A DNA stretch of 64,000 bases from Glandiceps talaboti (GCF_964340395.1 NC_135549.1:15308342-15372341), one strand, 5' to 3'; positions 26,488 to 40,111 are shown, numbered from the stretch's first letter. The notes: generated by a model not told the origin, from the sequence alone. Program-made: numbers and translations.

Positions 26488-27192
26488 GCAAAACCATTAG
26501 GATGAGTAACCACGTTAGAGCACCCATCTGTATTGATTTACATTATTATTAAATCATATTGGCTTCAGACTTTTGTGAATCTTTCATCAAATGACACAAT
26601 TTGTGTTACCTTACATTTCAGTGATATATTGATATATCGATCACTCTAAACCTAGTACAATGAAAACGTGTACATTATGTCATTATAAAAAAATTAAGAT
26701 TTTCATTTTATACTAACATAGATTTAATTTCATGAATTACCCACTACTCTCAATACTCGTCACAATGCTCAAAATATATGGATACAATTGCAATTACAAT
26801 TACAACATTTTAACAATTTTACATGGCAAAATTGATAAGCATTGCAACGTTCACGAGGCTAAAATGACTACAAGAATTAAATTACTCGACATGATAATAA
26901 TGTTAGAGTTTACGATGTTAAAATGAGAATAAAAATCAATTGAATAAAATCACAATCGGTAGTATTACTTTCGGGATTGTGTTTAAAAGATCTAGTTGTA
27001 CTTTCTAAGCGAAATGTTAAAAGGAAGTTCTTGCTGCAGAATTGGGCCGTGACTGGAAAGGCCAGGAATCTATATTACTAGTTGTATCTTGTCTCGTTAA
27101 AATTCATTTATCAGGAGAACGAAGTGTCTGCTGCGGAACGTAAATCTCTGCTGTTGTACGCATGTAATAATAAATAACAGGTAACCAATTAA

Positions 27193-27319
<127 letters not shown>

Positions 27320-27859
27320 TTGTACCACAGACATACTTGTCTGTGCTTGTACTTAATTGTGTAAAAACAATTGCAACTACCTCCTAGGTGGAAAAAGGAT
27401 TGAAGATTGAATCAATTAAAAACAGGTGTGAAGAGTTCAAAGTTCCTTGTCCTGGTTATTAATGATGAGGCGTGTAAAGTTGCGTCTTGTATACATTGAA
27501 TGTTATCATACTGGAAGCCGTTGATTTAATGTAAAAGGTTATTACTTTAAAAGTCCATTTTGATGTTACGAAAGCATGCACTAACATCTCTGTGGTCGGG
27601 GCATCAATCAACGAGCGAATATTTCAATTGTTGTGTAAGGCGAAATACGCAGAAACTGATCTACTAAATGCATTTTACCTTACTCGTCATGAAGCGTCAG
27701 AATCCAGTTCCGCCACGTCTCTTTTGAAAACGTGGTGAAAATAACGAACTATCTCTATATTTCCGTCATTCAGGATTAGCATGTTGGACCTAATCCACCT
27801 ACACTAATCTTCAATACAAGATCTTTTGACTTGACTTCGTTAGGAGTATTAACCATGCG

Positions 27860-28275
27860 ACATAGATATATGGAGGAATAATCAACTTATAACATATAGT
27901 CTAAGACATGCATGAGAAGAGATGACATAATATCATCAAGTGGTGTATATAGTGAAAAGTCTAGGCCCCAACACTGAACCTTGCGACACACCCAAATATA
28001 AAACAGCATTATGTGAAGTAGTGGAATCAATGACAACACGTTGTATGCGGCAGTTCAAATATGACCGAACCCATTGCAAAGATGAAACCGCCAAAACGAG
28101 ACGCGGTCATTGCAGTAAAATACCTCAAATTGAATCAAGATTCAACTTAGCTGGCAGGTCAAGAATTACCAAAATCACATCCTTCCCAGAAACCAGTGCC
28201 ATCACTGTACACGAAGCAGAGCAGTTTGAGTGATGTGAGCTACGCTTTGGGCTTGTTTGCACATGCCGTTTCAGC
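27860..28275 (-). pseudogene. Decayed non-LTR retrotransposon reverse transcriptase domain
   Basis: The minus strand gives ordered RT landmarks interrupted by stops and frameshifts. They are HITQTALLRV (compare HSTETALLRV), DVILVILDLPAKLNLDSI (motif A, where the catalytic FDTVDH is degraded), SSLQWVRSYLNCRIQRV, then GVSQGSVLGPRLFTIYT (motif B). Last comes VDYSSIYL in place of YADDTQLYL, so the catalytic aspartates are lost. This order is typical of CR1/L2/Rex-type elements. The 97-codon open frame on the plus strand (27940-28233) is only its antisense shadow. It is inactive. Confidence 0.85.
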
Positions 28276-30065
28276 ATTTCAGTTGGTCAGCAACAATACG
28301 TAATTCTAAGCATTTTGGATAAAAGTAAAAATTTGACACAGGTCTATAAGACGTGGCTTCTTGATCATTCTTTTGTATGTTAGTACAAACAATATGATGT
28401 GTACGCTTAATTTCTATCGGTCTCATTCATATAAATAAAGCGTTTTTAGACTTTCACTTGATTATTCAAATTCTCCAGTATACGTCACAGATGTGATGAT
28501 TCAGGAGTAGACAAACGCTGTATGCAGACTGTGCTGTTATAGGCTGGAAAGACATCGTTTCTCTGGAATTTGATGTTAAAAAAGGATTACCAGATATACG
28601 TTTGCAAGAAAATCTACAGGGAAATAGAAGTAAAATGTTTTTTTTTGGGGGGGAGAGTAAAACATCAAGACAGTATGTTAAAACTTTTGCAGTTACTTCA
28701 TTTGTTGCTGTGTTCACTTCTTTATAACGATAATATCGTATATTAAATAATTCTTATGAGTGGGTGCATTTTTAACTTGCGTAGTCGCGAATCTGTTTTG
28801 TTACATTTGAGTTTAACTGCCTGTTGGAATCAGCAAGTACTTCATCGTACTAAATAAATTTTTCAATTTCCTGTCCCTGGCTTAATGTTCTCAAAACGTT
28901 TTTTTTTCGGAAATGGAGAAGTGTTTATGTATACCCAATAAGCATAGTGCCATCGTCATTCAGTTAATATAGACGTAAACAGTCTAAGACATGGACTAGA
29001 ATACTTTTGGAAGGCTCTACAAAGGATGGAGAATTCTTAGATTGCGATCTTTCGAACATATGATAAGGAAACAAAACTTAGTGCTTAAAGACAATCGTGT
29101 AATATTGATCGATTCGTACACTCAGGGACCGGAAATGAAAAGCTGGATGCCGACAATTTGATATATTTTGCATGAAATGTACGTGATTACTTACAAAGCT
29201 AATATGTGCTATGTCATAAACCTCCGACCACTTGTTTGATGGTCTGAGGATAAATCTACTCAAAAGCTTTTTATAGACACAATTATAGCGTGCTTTGGAA
29301 GGCCTATAAACGATAATGAACTATTCAGACGCATGTATTGCGAAATGTAACGCTCACCATGCACAGGCTGTTTTCCAGTTATCTACAGAATGCATATGCT
29401 GTCAGCTGTGATTTTCCAAATATAACTTCTTGTAAATGTTATGAGATTTCAACATTTCGGAATGTTCTCGTCGGTAAATATAGATGGAGAATAGTGACAA
29501 AGTAATCAAGCTTTTTCTGAAAGTCTACACTTGCAAATTAGTGCAACATGATTTTCCAAATTATTAATAATGTTGCGTTCAAGCCCTTTCTTTCAAATTG
29601 TAAAACTGATATAAAAATGGGACAATACGCACTGCACTCTCCACATCACATCACATCAAGATATATAGATCGAGATTTGCTGCTTACAAGTAGCCTTGAT
29701 TGGTTGCATTGTACATAACAGCACAAGGGGTAACGTGACATCTATTAGTGTCCGAATAATGCCAGACAAATTGAGACAATAAGTGTTTTATATAACACAT
29801 CATATTCTCAGGCACGTATTCTTTCCCGGTATAGTCAAAGCAAATCACTCTCTTGGTACATAAATATTGCCCTAGGGAGGAAAATAGAACAGGACTTGTG
29901 CCTCGCTTTGTGCGATTGAGGTCACTCACTATTGCTCACTAGTCTACACCAAGTGGCACGATCTAAGCCAACTGAATGCTATGTGAATGGTATTTTTTTT
30001 AGAGTAGTTCAATAGTACCATACAATTGTCCATACGTTTTCGCAAATGATATAAAATACCTTACT

Positions 30066-30102
30066 TTGAATGAATGAATGAATGAATGAATGAATGAATG
30101 AT
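30066..30102 (+). repeat. (TGAA)n microsatellite
   Basis: About 9 TGAA units. Confidence 0.93.
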
Positions 30103-31182
30103 AAATCGACCATCTTTCTACATTTCTAACTTTTCGATTACTACACAAAAAAGTACAATTCGACAAATCGTATCATGTATCGTGTATATGGTCGGATGTG
30201 CATATAGCTATCAATATAGAGAAAGAAAGTGGAGTTGAATGTCCTAACTGAATAAAGTAGTATATAGTCGTTTAGAATAGCATGGTACTAAAATCCAACA
30301 ATGCTTCGATGTTAGCTGTTTGTGTTTCTCAGCTAAAAGAGGAAACACGGCAGGCATCTTATTTAAAACTGACATCGTAAACACTCTACTCTATCATTGT
30401 GGTTTCTACATTTTATTGCATAAATCATATTAGGTATCAGGCTGAGCGTAAACAATCACGGGTTACGTGTAACACACAACATGTTTCCTGCTCAAGATTT
30501 TGCATATATCACAGGGTTTTCTCCACAAAACAATTTCCAGCAAGCACAAGTAAAAAAACTATATTTTAGTGTCTCTGTGTTTTGTCATTGGACCTTTAGT
30601 ATTGTAGTTTTATATATTGGATTCAAAATTCTTCAGATCTTCAGTATAATTCACTTTTCACCTTTTTAAAAAAGCGTTTCAATTTCAGGAAATTTTCAGT
30701 CAAACAAATTTTCCTTAGAAAGCACCACTTACTCCATATTAGGCATGTTTTGTCCAGACATTAAATAGCCCACTTGATAAACGGGGCGAAATATATACTC
30801 ACATGCATAACTTGCATATGAACTGACAATGTATGTATTCATTGATTACATTTTCTAAATGAAAGCATGGAACAGTGCAAAATTAAACCAGCAACGCATG
30901 CACTAGAAAAATAATCTGTTCACTTCAAGTGGAACGAGGACGTTAGACTGAAATGTTAAGTCAAGCATCACATTGATTTAATTAAACTTATACATTAAAT
31001 GATGTAAAATGGAAAAAGTCTTAGGTACGGTCAAACAATCTACGAGAATCGCTTTTCCTTTCCTAGGCTTGAGGTATGTTACGAAAGTGACAATATGGTG
31101 ACAAATGGATATGTTGTTTCGCTACGTACATCATGTCCAGTCTGTACTGCATCTGCTGTTTCCCCGTTATTTCCGGTTACCA

Positions 31183-31312
31183 CAGAGAAAAGTCTTTGAT
31201 CAATGATGATAAAGTTTCGATAAACATTTGAAATGCTACTTAGAGTAACGTGCAGGTGCATAGACAGTCTGTTATATAGAAACATCTCAAATATAACATT
31301 TCAAATAATTTA
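31183..31312 (+). repeat. Dispersed repeat, copy 1 (partner at 39128)
   Basis: About 130 bp, including GATGATAAAGTTTCGATAAA, a ...GCATAGACAGTCTGTTATAT segment and ...AACATTTCA, nearly identical and in the same orientation to 39128-39257. It is a copy of an unknown interspersed repeat. Confidence 0.85.
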
Positions 31313-31889
31313 TGTTGAAACATCAACATGCATAAATAGTCTGATTACACGTCTTTACCTGTGATTAAAAGTGACTACTTGTGTTTAAGGGGGGGGGGGT
31401 GTCAAATTCAAAAGAGTCGATAGATTTTTCTTATACTTTGCATACTTAAACACTGATATCTGAATATGTAAAAAATGCAGAGAAATACTATGTCACCACC
31501 TTTCTTTTTAGGATAATGACCCTTTCTTGTATTTACATGTACATATATTATTTGGGTCAAAATAAGTAGATTTACAACAATTAACTACAACATGATTTTT
31601 GAGTTAAAGATTATCCCCAGAACACCAAACGAACTTATGTATTTAAGTGCAATGTATACTAGGTCCAGACATATTTTTTTTAAATTTATATTCATTTATT
31701 TCATAAAATATTATGTTATTTTATCTCCAGCTGCTTTACTATTTTTTAAAGAAAAACATAAGAAAATAGCAAAAAAGGAGAAAAGTCTGTGATAGATCTT
31801 TTTAATATGCTGTCTGTGTACATTGTATTATTCCAGCTACTTATCAATGGCAAAATAATATGAGGTTACCACGCCCGTTTAAATTTTAG

Positions 31890-32460
31890 CATTGAAATTG
31901 TCACCCCACACCCCATCTAAATTTTGACATTTTCGACAGAAATATCTTATATAATTTTTTGTTGAATTTTGACAAAAATTAAAATGAGCTTGTTTATCTT
32001 TGCACCTATGTATAATGTACCAATGCCCCTTCATAATTAGACAAAACAAATCATTTTGGCTAAAAATCACATGAAATTATACAATATTGTAACACACAGG
32101 CACCAAGGTATGTTTCTATCAGTACATATGTATGATAAATCAACTGAACTATTCATGTGCAGAGTTTGCTCCAAAAGCCAAAGTGGTCATAACATTCAAA
32201 ATTATGAACCCCCCACCCCACCCCACCCCATCCAAATTTCAACATTTTTGGACAAAATTCACATTAAAATGCATAATATTGAGACGCATTGGCACCAAGG
32301 GATGGTTGTCAGTACATAATTATGTATGGTAAATCAACACATTAGGGGCTAGGTCAATAGTTCAATGTAGGACAAACAGCTAAACACTTTTAGTGAACCC
32401 CCCTCCCCCCACTCCCCTCTAACTTAATTGGCCAAAATTGAAAATGTCCATCCAATTTCA
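31890..32460 (+). repeat. ~190-bp tandem repeat with C-rich spacers
   Basis: Two clear units (32053-32146 and 32243-32338) share CAC..GGCACCAAGG..ATG, TCAGTACATA and GTAAATCAAC or GATAAATCAAC. Each is preceded by a C-rich box of the form CCCCACCCCATCYAAATTT (31900, 32210 and, weaker, 32397). Probably 2.5-3 decayed units. Open frames on the plus strand here reflect the repeat. Confidence 0.65.
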
Positions 32461-33885
32461 AATCAGTATGTAGTAATGCTATGAATACAAAGCCAGTATG
32501 TAGTAAGGAAAAACAGTTCCTTTGTTGACACTTTATTTTAGTGCTGTGTTATAGTGAAAATTCTTCTATTTCTCAATTTGGAGAAATTTTAAAAAAGAAA
32601 TAATTGCATGTTTAGAGATACAAACAGACCCATTAAAAGTAAAATCGTTTCTGTAGGATGAGAGCTAGACAGCTAAAAAAGACACCCCAAAAGTAAAAGA
32701 ATTTAGATTTTCCTCCTACATTGAAATATATATTGATCTCGCACCTTATATCTCCATTGTTGAAACAGTGAAATGTTGATTTCATGTAAGGAAATTGCTA
32801 GTGTTTATTGCCGAGTGAGGTCACTATCAAAAATAGGAAATAACCCATCGAACTGAACTATAACTGATACTATAATTAGCTGTTGATCCAGTGAACTCGG
32901 CATCCAGTATATGTAACTCTATCTCTGCATATCTGGCACTGCACTGCACTGTGAGGAACCAAAAGCTACAATGTAGGCTACTAGATATATTTATTAATTT
33001 TGCGTACAAAAATACACGTAGAACCCCTCTTTGAAACCTTCATAGTAATGTTACCATGGATACTTCTCTTATGGGGAGACAATGTAAATAGTTTTTATGC
33101 AACTTGTATAATTTGTTGCAATTTGAACTGTATGCTTTACTATAAACACTCTACTCACTCGAGTCAGTGTGACTATAGTACCAGACCGAGTATAGTTGGC
33201 GAGACAGATGAAAAATAAATCTATTTTTGGTTGAATACATCTACTGAAAAACAAACTATGAATGAATGAATGAATGAATGAATGAATGTACACTGTGTAA
33301 TTCTTAGCGGAGTTTTGTTATATTTTGCAAGCTGCCGCGGATACTGAGCAATTCGACAGAATATATTTAAAAATATGTGTTCGCATGACATTTACATGAA
33401 CTTTGTGAGATTTGTCGCCACTGATGTGTCTCGATTTGACTTATACCATCAATGTTTGAGTACAGCATCCCCCTTTCATATCATTACAGTGATTTTCTAT
33501 TCTTCATCAATCTATTCAATTTTAGTGGCGTTTTCGAGGATGTGCATGGTTTAGTGAGCTGTGCACTGGTAGTAGTTCATCATTTTAAATCTGATAGGGA
33601 AGGGATTTCAGGGATAGTTGACCAGTAGAGCCAGGAATGAGTTCATGAGTTCTTATTTATTTAGATGAAAGACAGAAAAAAGGGGAGAATAACGTCTCTC
33701 CAATCCCTTTCTCTAAAATAATGAAATATTATCTCCATTTCAATTAAATCATTATTTTGTGTATTTCAATTTTGAACGTGTAGAATGTTTTATAATAGCA
33801 CAACCAAATGTTGTTGTGGCCACTATATATAACATTGCAACTTGTTTTGTATATTTAAAGAGACTTGTACCAATTACGAATATAC
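32461..33885. other. Intergenic DNA without recognisable genes
   Basis: No exon or RNA gene was recognised. The only repeat seen is the (TGAA)n tract at 33255-33288. Confidence 0.45.
33255..33288 (+). repeat. (TGAA)n microsatellite
   Basis: About 8 TGAA units. Confidence 0.93.
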
Positions 33886-34855
33886 TTGTAATAAAGTTGT
33901 TGAAAACTTGTAACAAAATTGCCGACCTTTGTAATAAACTAACAACATTTGTAATAAAATTGACGACATTTGTAATAAACTAACGACAATTGTAATAAAA
34001 TTGCCGACATTTGTAATATAACGTTGCCAACATTTGTAATAACTTATTAACGACATTTGTAATAAAATTGCCGACATTTGTAATAACATTGCCGACATTT
34101 GTAATAAACTAACAACATTTGTAATAAAATTGCCGACATTTGTAATAAACTAACAACATTTGTAATAAAATTGACGACATTTGTAATACAATTGACGACA
34201 TTTGTAATAAACTAACGACAATTGTAATAAAATTGACGACATTTGTAATATAACGTTGCCGACATTTGTAATAACTTATTAACGACATTTGTAATAACAT
34301 TGCCGACATTTGTAATAAACTAACAACATTTGTAATAAAATTGCCGACATTTGTAATAAACTAACGACATTTGTAATAAAATTGACGACATTTGTAATAA
34401 ACTAACGACATTTGTAATAAAATTGCCGACATTTGTAATAACATTGCCGACATTTGTAATAAAATTGACGACATTTGTAATAAACTAACGACAATTGTAA
34501 TAAAATTGCCGACATTTGTAATAACATTGCCGACATTTGTAATAAAATTGCCGACATTTGTAATAAACTAACGACAATTGTAATAAAATTGCCGACATTT
34601 GTAATAACATTGCCGACAATTGTAATAAAATTGCCGACATTTGTAATAACATTGCCGACATTTGTAATAAAATTGCCGACATTTGTAATAACATTGCCGA
34701 CATTTGTAATAAAATTGCCGACATTTGTAATAAACTAACGACATTTGTAATAAAATTGACGACATTTTTAATAAACTAACAACATTTGTAATAACATTAC
34801 TGACATTTGTAACACAATTGCCGACATTTGTAACGACATTTGAAGTAAAAATTTA
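33886..34855 (+). repeat. ~21-bp minisatellite array, forward arm
   Basis: About 45 units of 20-21 bp. The common form is ACATTTGTAATAAAATTGCC plus G. Variants have AACATTGCC or AACTAAC in the second half, and a few longer AATATAACGTTGCC or AACTTATTAAC units. Higher-order alternation of variants is visible. Tyr/Cys-rich open frames on the minus strand are artefacts. The same unit occurs in reverse orientation at 36285-36495. Confidence 0.97.
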
Positions 34856-35718
34856 CAAAATAAGTGCCTTATCTTCACCAATCCTAGATTTCAACAAATT
34901 AAACACCTGGATCTAAGAAACTTTACCAAAATTCCCTGTGTAAGAACTTATTCTACAAGTTAAGCCAGGGAAGTTTTGCGCCGGTATTTAGCACCAAAAA
35001 TTGATACAGAACTATATTGTTATGTATTTACTTCTATGATTCAAATCCAAAATTCTTCCTTTACATATCAGAGTTTATCGTTGGTTGGCCTGTCATAGGC
35101 TTGTGTTAATAAAACTATCAGGCAAATATTGGCAAGCGATTATGTTTCTTTTTATACATAAGTACAATTAGTTCACAGACCAACAATAATCGAAACTGGA
35201 AACTGGTATGTGTGTCGCTAGACTTTGGTGAGATATAGTGATATATACAGTATCCATAACACCAAGTGTCCGTAATGTATGATGTCTGAAATATTCGCCT
35301 TTATGTATATTAATCTCTTCACACTCACGGACAAGAATATGTCGCTGTAGACTTATTGATATACTAACTAATTAGTTTTTAAAAATTACTCATACCAATT
35401 GCTTCTCAAGCCATTATGAAGCTTTCAATTTTTTCAACCGACCAGCTAACCAACCAACCAACCAACACTTTGTCCGCAATGATTAAAATGTATATACTCT
35501 CGATCATACAACCACGAAGTGTTGATCAAGTGATGGATTGATGATGCTAGTTCGTATATTCACTCATCACTCAGAAGCCTTCACAATCACAAACAACTCA
35601 TACATTCGCCGCTTGTACACTAGAGGAAGTAAGATTTAAGAACTAGATAAAATCAGGTTAGAAAACAGATTGAAATTTCTTTTTAGCTACCCTCCATACG
35701 CCCGTCTTTCCATCCCTC

Positions 35719-35842
35719 CGTCAGTCAGTCAGTCAGCCAGCCAGTCAGTCAGTCAGTCAGTCAGTCAGTCAGTCAGTCAACCAACCGACCAGCCAACCAG
35801 CCAACCAACCAACCAGCCAGCCAGCCAACCAACCAACCGACA
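35719..35842 (+). repeat. Compound (CAGT)n-(CCAA)n tetranucleotide repeat
   Basis: CAGT units interrupted by CAGC, passing into CCAA, CCGA and CCAG units. It is another graded tetranucleotide array. Confidence 0.93.
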
Positions 35843-36035
35843 AGTTATCTTTTGACAAAGTCAATTTAACAACACATCCGCCTATGATCAAAATTTACAT
35901 TCGTTCAATAAAGCACGACGTGTTCATCAAGTGAATTATGAATTGAACTGATGGGTTGGTACATGAGTACTGCTGGGTATATAATGTAGGTACTAGTAGG
36001 TAAGTAAGTAGCTAGGTAGATAAGTAGACTTATTA

Positions 36036-36071
36036 TTAACTGATCGCATGACTGATCGCATGATTGATCGC

Positions 36072-36131
<60 letters not shown>

Positions 36132-36140
36132 CTGACTGAC
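36036..36140 (+). repeat. (GATT)n repeat with GATCGCAT units
   Basis: Three TGATCGCATGA-type units followed by about 17 TGAT/TGAC tetranucleotides. Confidence 0.95.
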
Positions 36141-36284
36141 AAAGACTCAAAGATCCAAGTGGCTGACATAACAGTTGTAAATTAGTTCTAGGAAGCCTGT
36201 AATGGCGATATTTTAAATCCCTTCTAAGTTTAGAATGAGTAACTCCATTTCTTTGAAAGTCAGAGAGGAACCCCCTTAACCTTT

Positions 36285-36495
36285 TTTTTATTACAAATTT
36301 CGGCAGGTTTGTTACACATTTTTTTCTGAAATTTATTACAAATATCGGCAATTTTTATTACAATTGTCGTTCACAGAATTTATTACAAATGTCGTCAGTT
36401 TATTACAAATATCGGCAATTTATTACAAATGTCGTCAATTTTATTACAAATTTCGGTTTATTACAAATTTCGGCAATTATTACAAATGTCGGTTG
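36285..36495 (-). repeat. ~21-bp minisatellite array, inverted arm
   Basis: About 9-10 units reading TTATTACAAATGTCG or TTATTACAAATATCGGCAAT on the plus strand. That is the reverse complement of the unit in 33886-34855. Units are more diverged and shorter than in the forward arm. Confidence 0.93.
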
Positions 36496-37724
36496 TACAA
36501 CGGTGTACGCTTGGAAGGGACGGCTTATGCCGTATGCAAGCAGGACTACTAGACCCCTAGCAAAACCAAACAAGTGCACACCATCGTGGGAGAGCAGAAT
36601 TCACCGACAACAGAATAAGTTTTGGAAGCCTTTTACAAAAGAGTACTGTTATCAATTTGCTATATGGTGGTTTTAAGGTCGGTAAATGACGATGTTATCG
36701 GGGTTGCATGATCAATATTACTGGAGTTCAGGGACTGAAGTTTTTCCACTAACGCGACGTGGCCACTGATTACTAAGAAAGTAGCGACGGATGTTTCAAC
36801 TAATACCAGATTTAAACTGAATGCCTTCCGCAAGGGTATAGTCTTGCAATTTCATGATTTATGCAAGAAATTTAGCTCTATATCTGTGATTCGTCAAGTC
36901 CCATTGAAAGTTAGTTGTCAAAAATGTTGTTGAAATGCCCGCCACGCCTCCTATTTTCAGCACAGGAAAGCTTGCCATCCTCGACTTCACTCGGCTTTCG
37001 TGATCCCCTACATACACGGGATATGGCATGTGCGTGTTGAACTTCCTTCTGTCCCACCACGACTTTACACATTCCTTTAATCGCTACAGGAAAATTGTCA
37101 AGATTTTGTCGAGTGGTGCGCTCTCACTGTACACTAATTATATAGAGGTCAATGTATAGGTCACCATTAATTTTCTTTGTAGGCTAGGTAAGGCCTGGTC
37201 TATTTTCCATATTTTGGCCACACACATTTGGGTATAAATTATAGATTATTACACTTGATAAGTATGTGAGAGTGTATTTATATCCTGAGATACAGAGCTA
37301 GATAAATGATTATGTACAAGCCTTCCGACAAACAGCGGTAGTTTGTTATGAGAGAAATCGGAAAAGAACACGGTAAAAAGGAGACGGTTCAAGGTCAATA
37401 TAATACTTCCTAAACTTCTAATCGAAAATCTAAAAAGACACGATTTCTCTTTATTCATCTGCGCATTAGTGTGTGAAGTTTGAAAATGAAAAGTCCATAT
37501 TTGACGAAATTGAAACGATGATAAATATTTCACCTGTTTGTGAACTCCGCGCTCATTGTAAACCTATTTTAAGGCCAAGAAAAAATTGTTTTCTGGTGAG
37601 TTTGAATCACTTAAATACCCTGCCTCGGTCTTCTTTTTTCTCGTGTTTGTCCAGCCAATGCAGAGTGCAGATCCAAGGGAAACACAAAATAACTGAAAAC
37701 AGAGTCTTTCTCAGTGCAGAGCAC

Positions 37725-37943
37725 GAGTATAAAGTTGGCCGCGTCAGATTCAGATTCAGATAGCGTCATATTGAGCGTCAGAATGGTAGTGAAGCAGAAT
37801 CCTTCCCTGTAGTCTCAATGGTATTATTTCAGGTTTGAGTCCGTCATGTGTCTTTGGATCTGAGGCCATCTGATGCTCAATATAACATTCATAAGATAAC
37901 GCTACCTGAATCTGAATCTAAATCTAATGCCAACTTTATACTC
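37725..37943. mobile_element. MITE-like element with ~50-bp terminal inverted repeats
   Basis: The left end GAGTATAAAGTTGGC is the exact reverse complement of the right end GCCAACTTTATACTC. The pairing continues imperfectly inward through AGATTCAGATTCAG..TAGCGT, against ACGCTACCTGAATCTGAATC, and ATATTGAGC against GCTCAATAT. Total length is 219 bp with no coding capacity. No convincing target duplication could be picked out. Confidence 0.75.
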
Positions 37944-38089
37944 CTTTGATCGATTAATTACTCAAAGTGGTCATTAATATTCATCGGGTTATTACTAAAA
38001 CCTAATCAGTTCTGGCCATTACCCTACGGAACATGTCTATGAAATTTCGTTTGAATTGATGCTGCCATTTTTTCGGAAATGGTGATACA

Positions 38090-38134
<45 letters not shown>
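38090..38134 (+). repeat. (AC)n microsatellite
   Basis: About 22 AC units followed by imperfect GCACAGACACACAGAC. Confidence 0.95.
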
Positions 38135-38139
<5 letters not shown>

Positions 38140-39127
38140 GACACACAGACTTCATCGCTATATTAAAACCTTCCTTACGGAAGGTAATAAAAATGGCAAA
38201 TTTGCTTCGCAAAATACTTCAGTGTGCTAGGGAAGTTTTTGAAAAACTTTGCGTAGTCCGATGATTTTATGTTTTGCTCTATGGTACCTGAGAGTTGATT
38301 GTTTAGGTACATTTGAATAATATTTTTGTTGCAATTTTTTCGCCATTGTTACATGTCTACATTTAGTGCGGAAAATTATCAATTGCCAAATATATTTTTA
38401 TAGTGATCAATATGTCACCTTCACACGTCAAAGAGCCCACACTGACAAAACCTGTCACCGGTATTAAAATTATATTCATGACAAATGTAGAGATGGAAGG
38501 TGTGAATGGTTTGTGGGCCAAGTTTCCAGACCGGCAATATAGCGTAGGGCGTACTACTAGTGCGAATGATGATACATTTCATCAAGTCTAAAATTTATAA
38601 AACAGCTCCTCTTTAAGTTATGCATGGTAGTAAAGCTAATTTTCTTCGCAAGGACTTCTGAAACTCAATTATACGAGATTACCTTCCGTTCACCCCCTAA
38701 ATCTCCAAGAGTACGTACAGTGCAGTGCTCGAAAAACATCTAACACTTCACTTCACTTCCGGGTTTACGGTTTCGCGTTCGAATGTTGACAAGAGCTGCG
38801 CTGAAAGTTGCGTCGTTGACGTGATTCGAATTTGACACCTCCTACCTTAACTAGTTCGTTTACTAACCATTCCCTTGTACATACAATAACAAACTTTTAA
38901 AAACATCAATTTAATTTTAAATTTAAAAAAATGTTTTTTTTGCAATTAATACAAACACGGACTTCATATTATTTTACATTGTTTTTCCATGGTAAAAGTT
39001 GTTTTATTGGTTAAAATCCAAAATAAATATCCCATTTCTCATCAGTATTACCACTTTCACAGAGACACCTAGTACTTTGTAGATGCAGCGCTATGTTCTG
39101 TAAACACGAATATTAACAACGGTTATC

Positions 39128-39257
39128 ACAGAGATCAGTCTTCGATCCATGATGATAAAGTTTCGATAAACATTTGAAATGCTACTTAGAGTAGTGTGCA
39201 GATGCATAGACAGTCTGTTATATAGAAACATCTCAACTATAACATTTCACATAATTT
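39128..39257 (+). repeat. Dispersed repeat, copy 2 (partner at 31183)
   Basis: Nearly identical, same-strand copy of 31183-31312. The differences are single-base changes such as AGAGTAGTGTGCAGATG for AGAGTAACGTGCAGGTG. Confidence 0.85.
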
Positions 39258-40111
39258 AAAAGCAGATAGGTAGTATAAATCAAATGATGTGAGCTAAACA
39301 AGAAAGTGATAAATGAACCCTCAAAATAAGCTGAGGGTAAGAATACCAATGTCTGATTATGTAACTCAAAAATTACATAAATCACTCCACTTAATTTAGA
39401 TTAATAATAACTTGATAATATTTACATTTCAAATATATAGGACAATGATGTAAAATATATGGAGACACGTTAGACTTTTTTTCAGCTTTTCCATTCCATA
39501 TTAAGTCATTCCTAAGCAAGTTGTGATTCAAACAGTGAACAGATGACAAATCGTCTACGTGTTCCCCAATATTATTAGGATAATTAATCACTAAACAAAC
39601 TAATTAGTTTAATATCAGTGTATGGTATAAATTTGGCATTGGTAGCCCATTCATCATCAACTGATCACCTAATACATAGACTGTAATTTGTAAAAGCGCG
39701 ACATTTTCTCGATCTGTTTATAGAATAAATGTACCTGCATATATAAAATCACTTCAACCAGTATAATTGAAGTTTGGGTATTGCGTCTCCTTAAACGAAA
39801 GGAGTATTTGTCATATTATTATAGGAACACATAAAACAGGAATTTCAGACTTTCATGTTACTTTTGACTCATAAAAACGTGAATTTAGTGAATCGCTTGT
39901 TTGTAGACTGATTTTGAAAGTAGACTTTTTGAAATGCTTGTAGGTCACCTGTATAGGGTACTAATGACGTCATGTCAAGCGCTTTACCCCCACATCACGA
40001 CTATTTTCAAAGCCCTTGTTGTGTTGTGTACGATTAATACATACATGTAAATTATCGGCCACGTGTTTCACTGCTCCTAAAGGAAACATCTTTCCGAACT
40101 ACACGTGATCA

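Larger units (their letters stand above)
28276..31889. other. Intergenic DNA without recognisable genes
   Basis: No conserved exon was recognised. It contains an (ATGA)n tract (30066) and one member of a dispersed repeat pair (31183). The minus-strand open frame 29684-29929 has no recognised family. Confidence 0.45.
34856..36284. other. Central segment between inverted minisatellite arms
   Basis: No transposase or other conserved frame was recognised in these 1.43 kb. Two diverged, directly repeated parts are visible: CCGCAATGATTAAAAT...GTGTTGATCAAGTGA at about 35473-35530 and CCGCCTATGATCAAAAT...GTGTTCATCAAGTGA at about 35878-35934. Each is preceded by CCAACCAACC-type repeats. (CAGT)n and (TTGA)n arrays also lie here. 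Confidence 0.5.

Noticed and set aside
27940-28233. 97-codon plus-strand open frame
   Set aside because: It is the antisense of a decayed RT domain. The minus strand shows the real motifs.
33874-34765. Tyr/Cys/Gln-rich minus-strand open frames; CRISPR-like look of the array
   Set aside because: Frames are produced by the 21-bp minisatellite. There are no unique spacers between conserved repeats, and the genome is eukaryotic, so not a CRISPR array.
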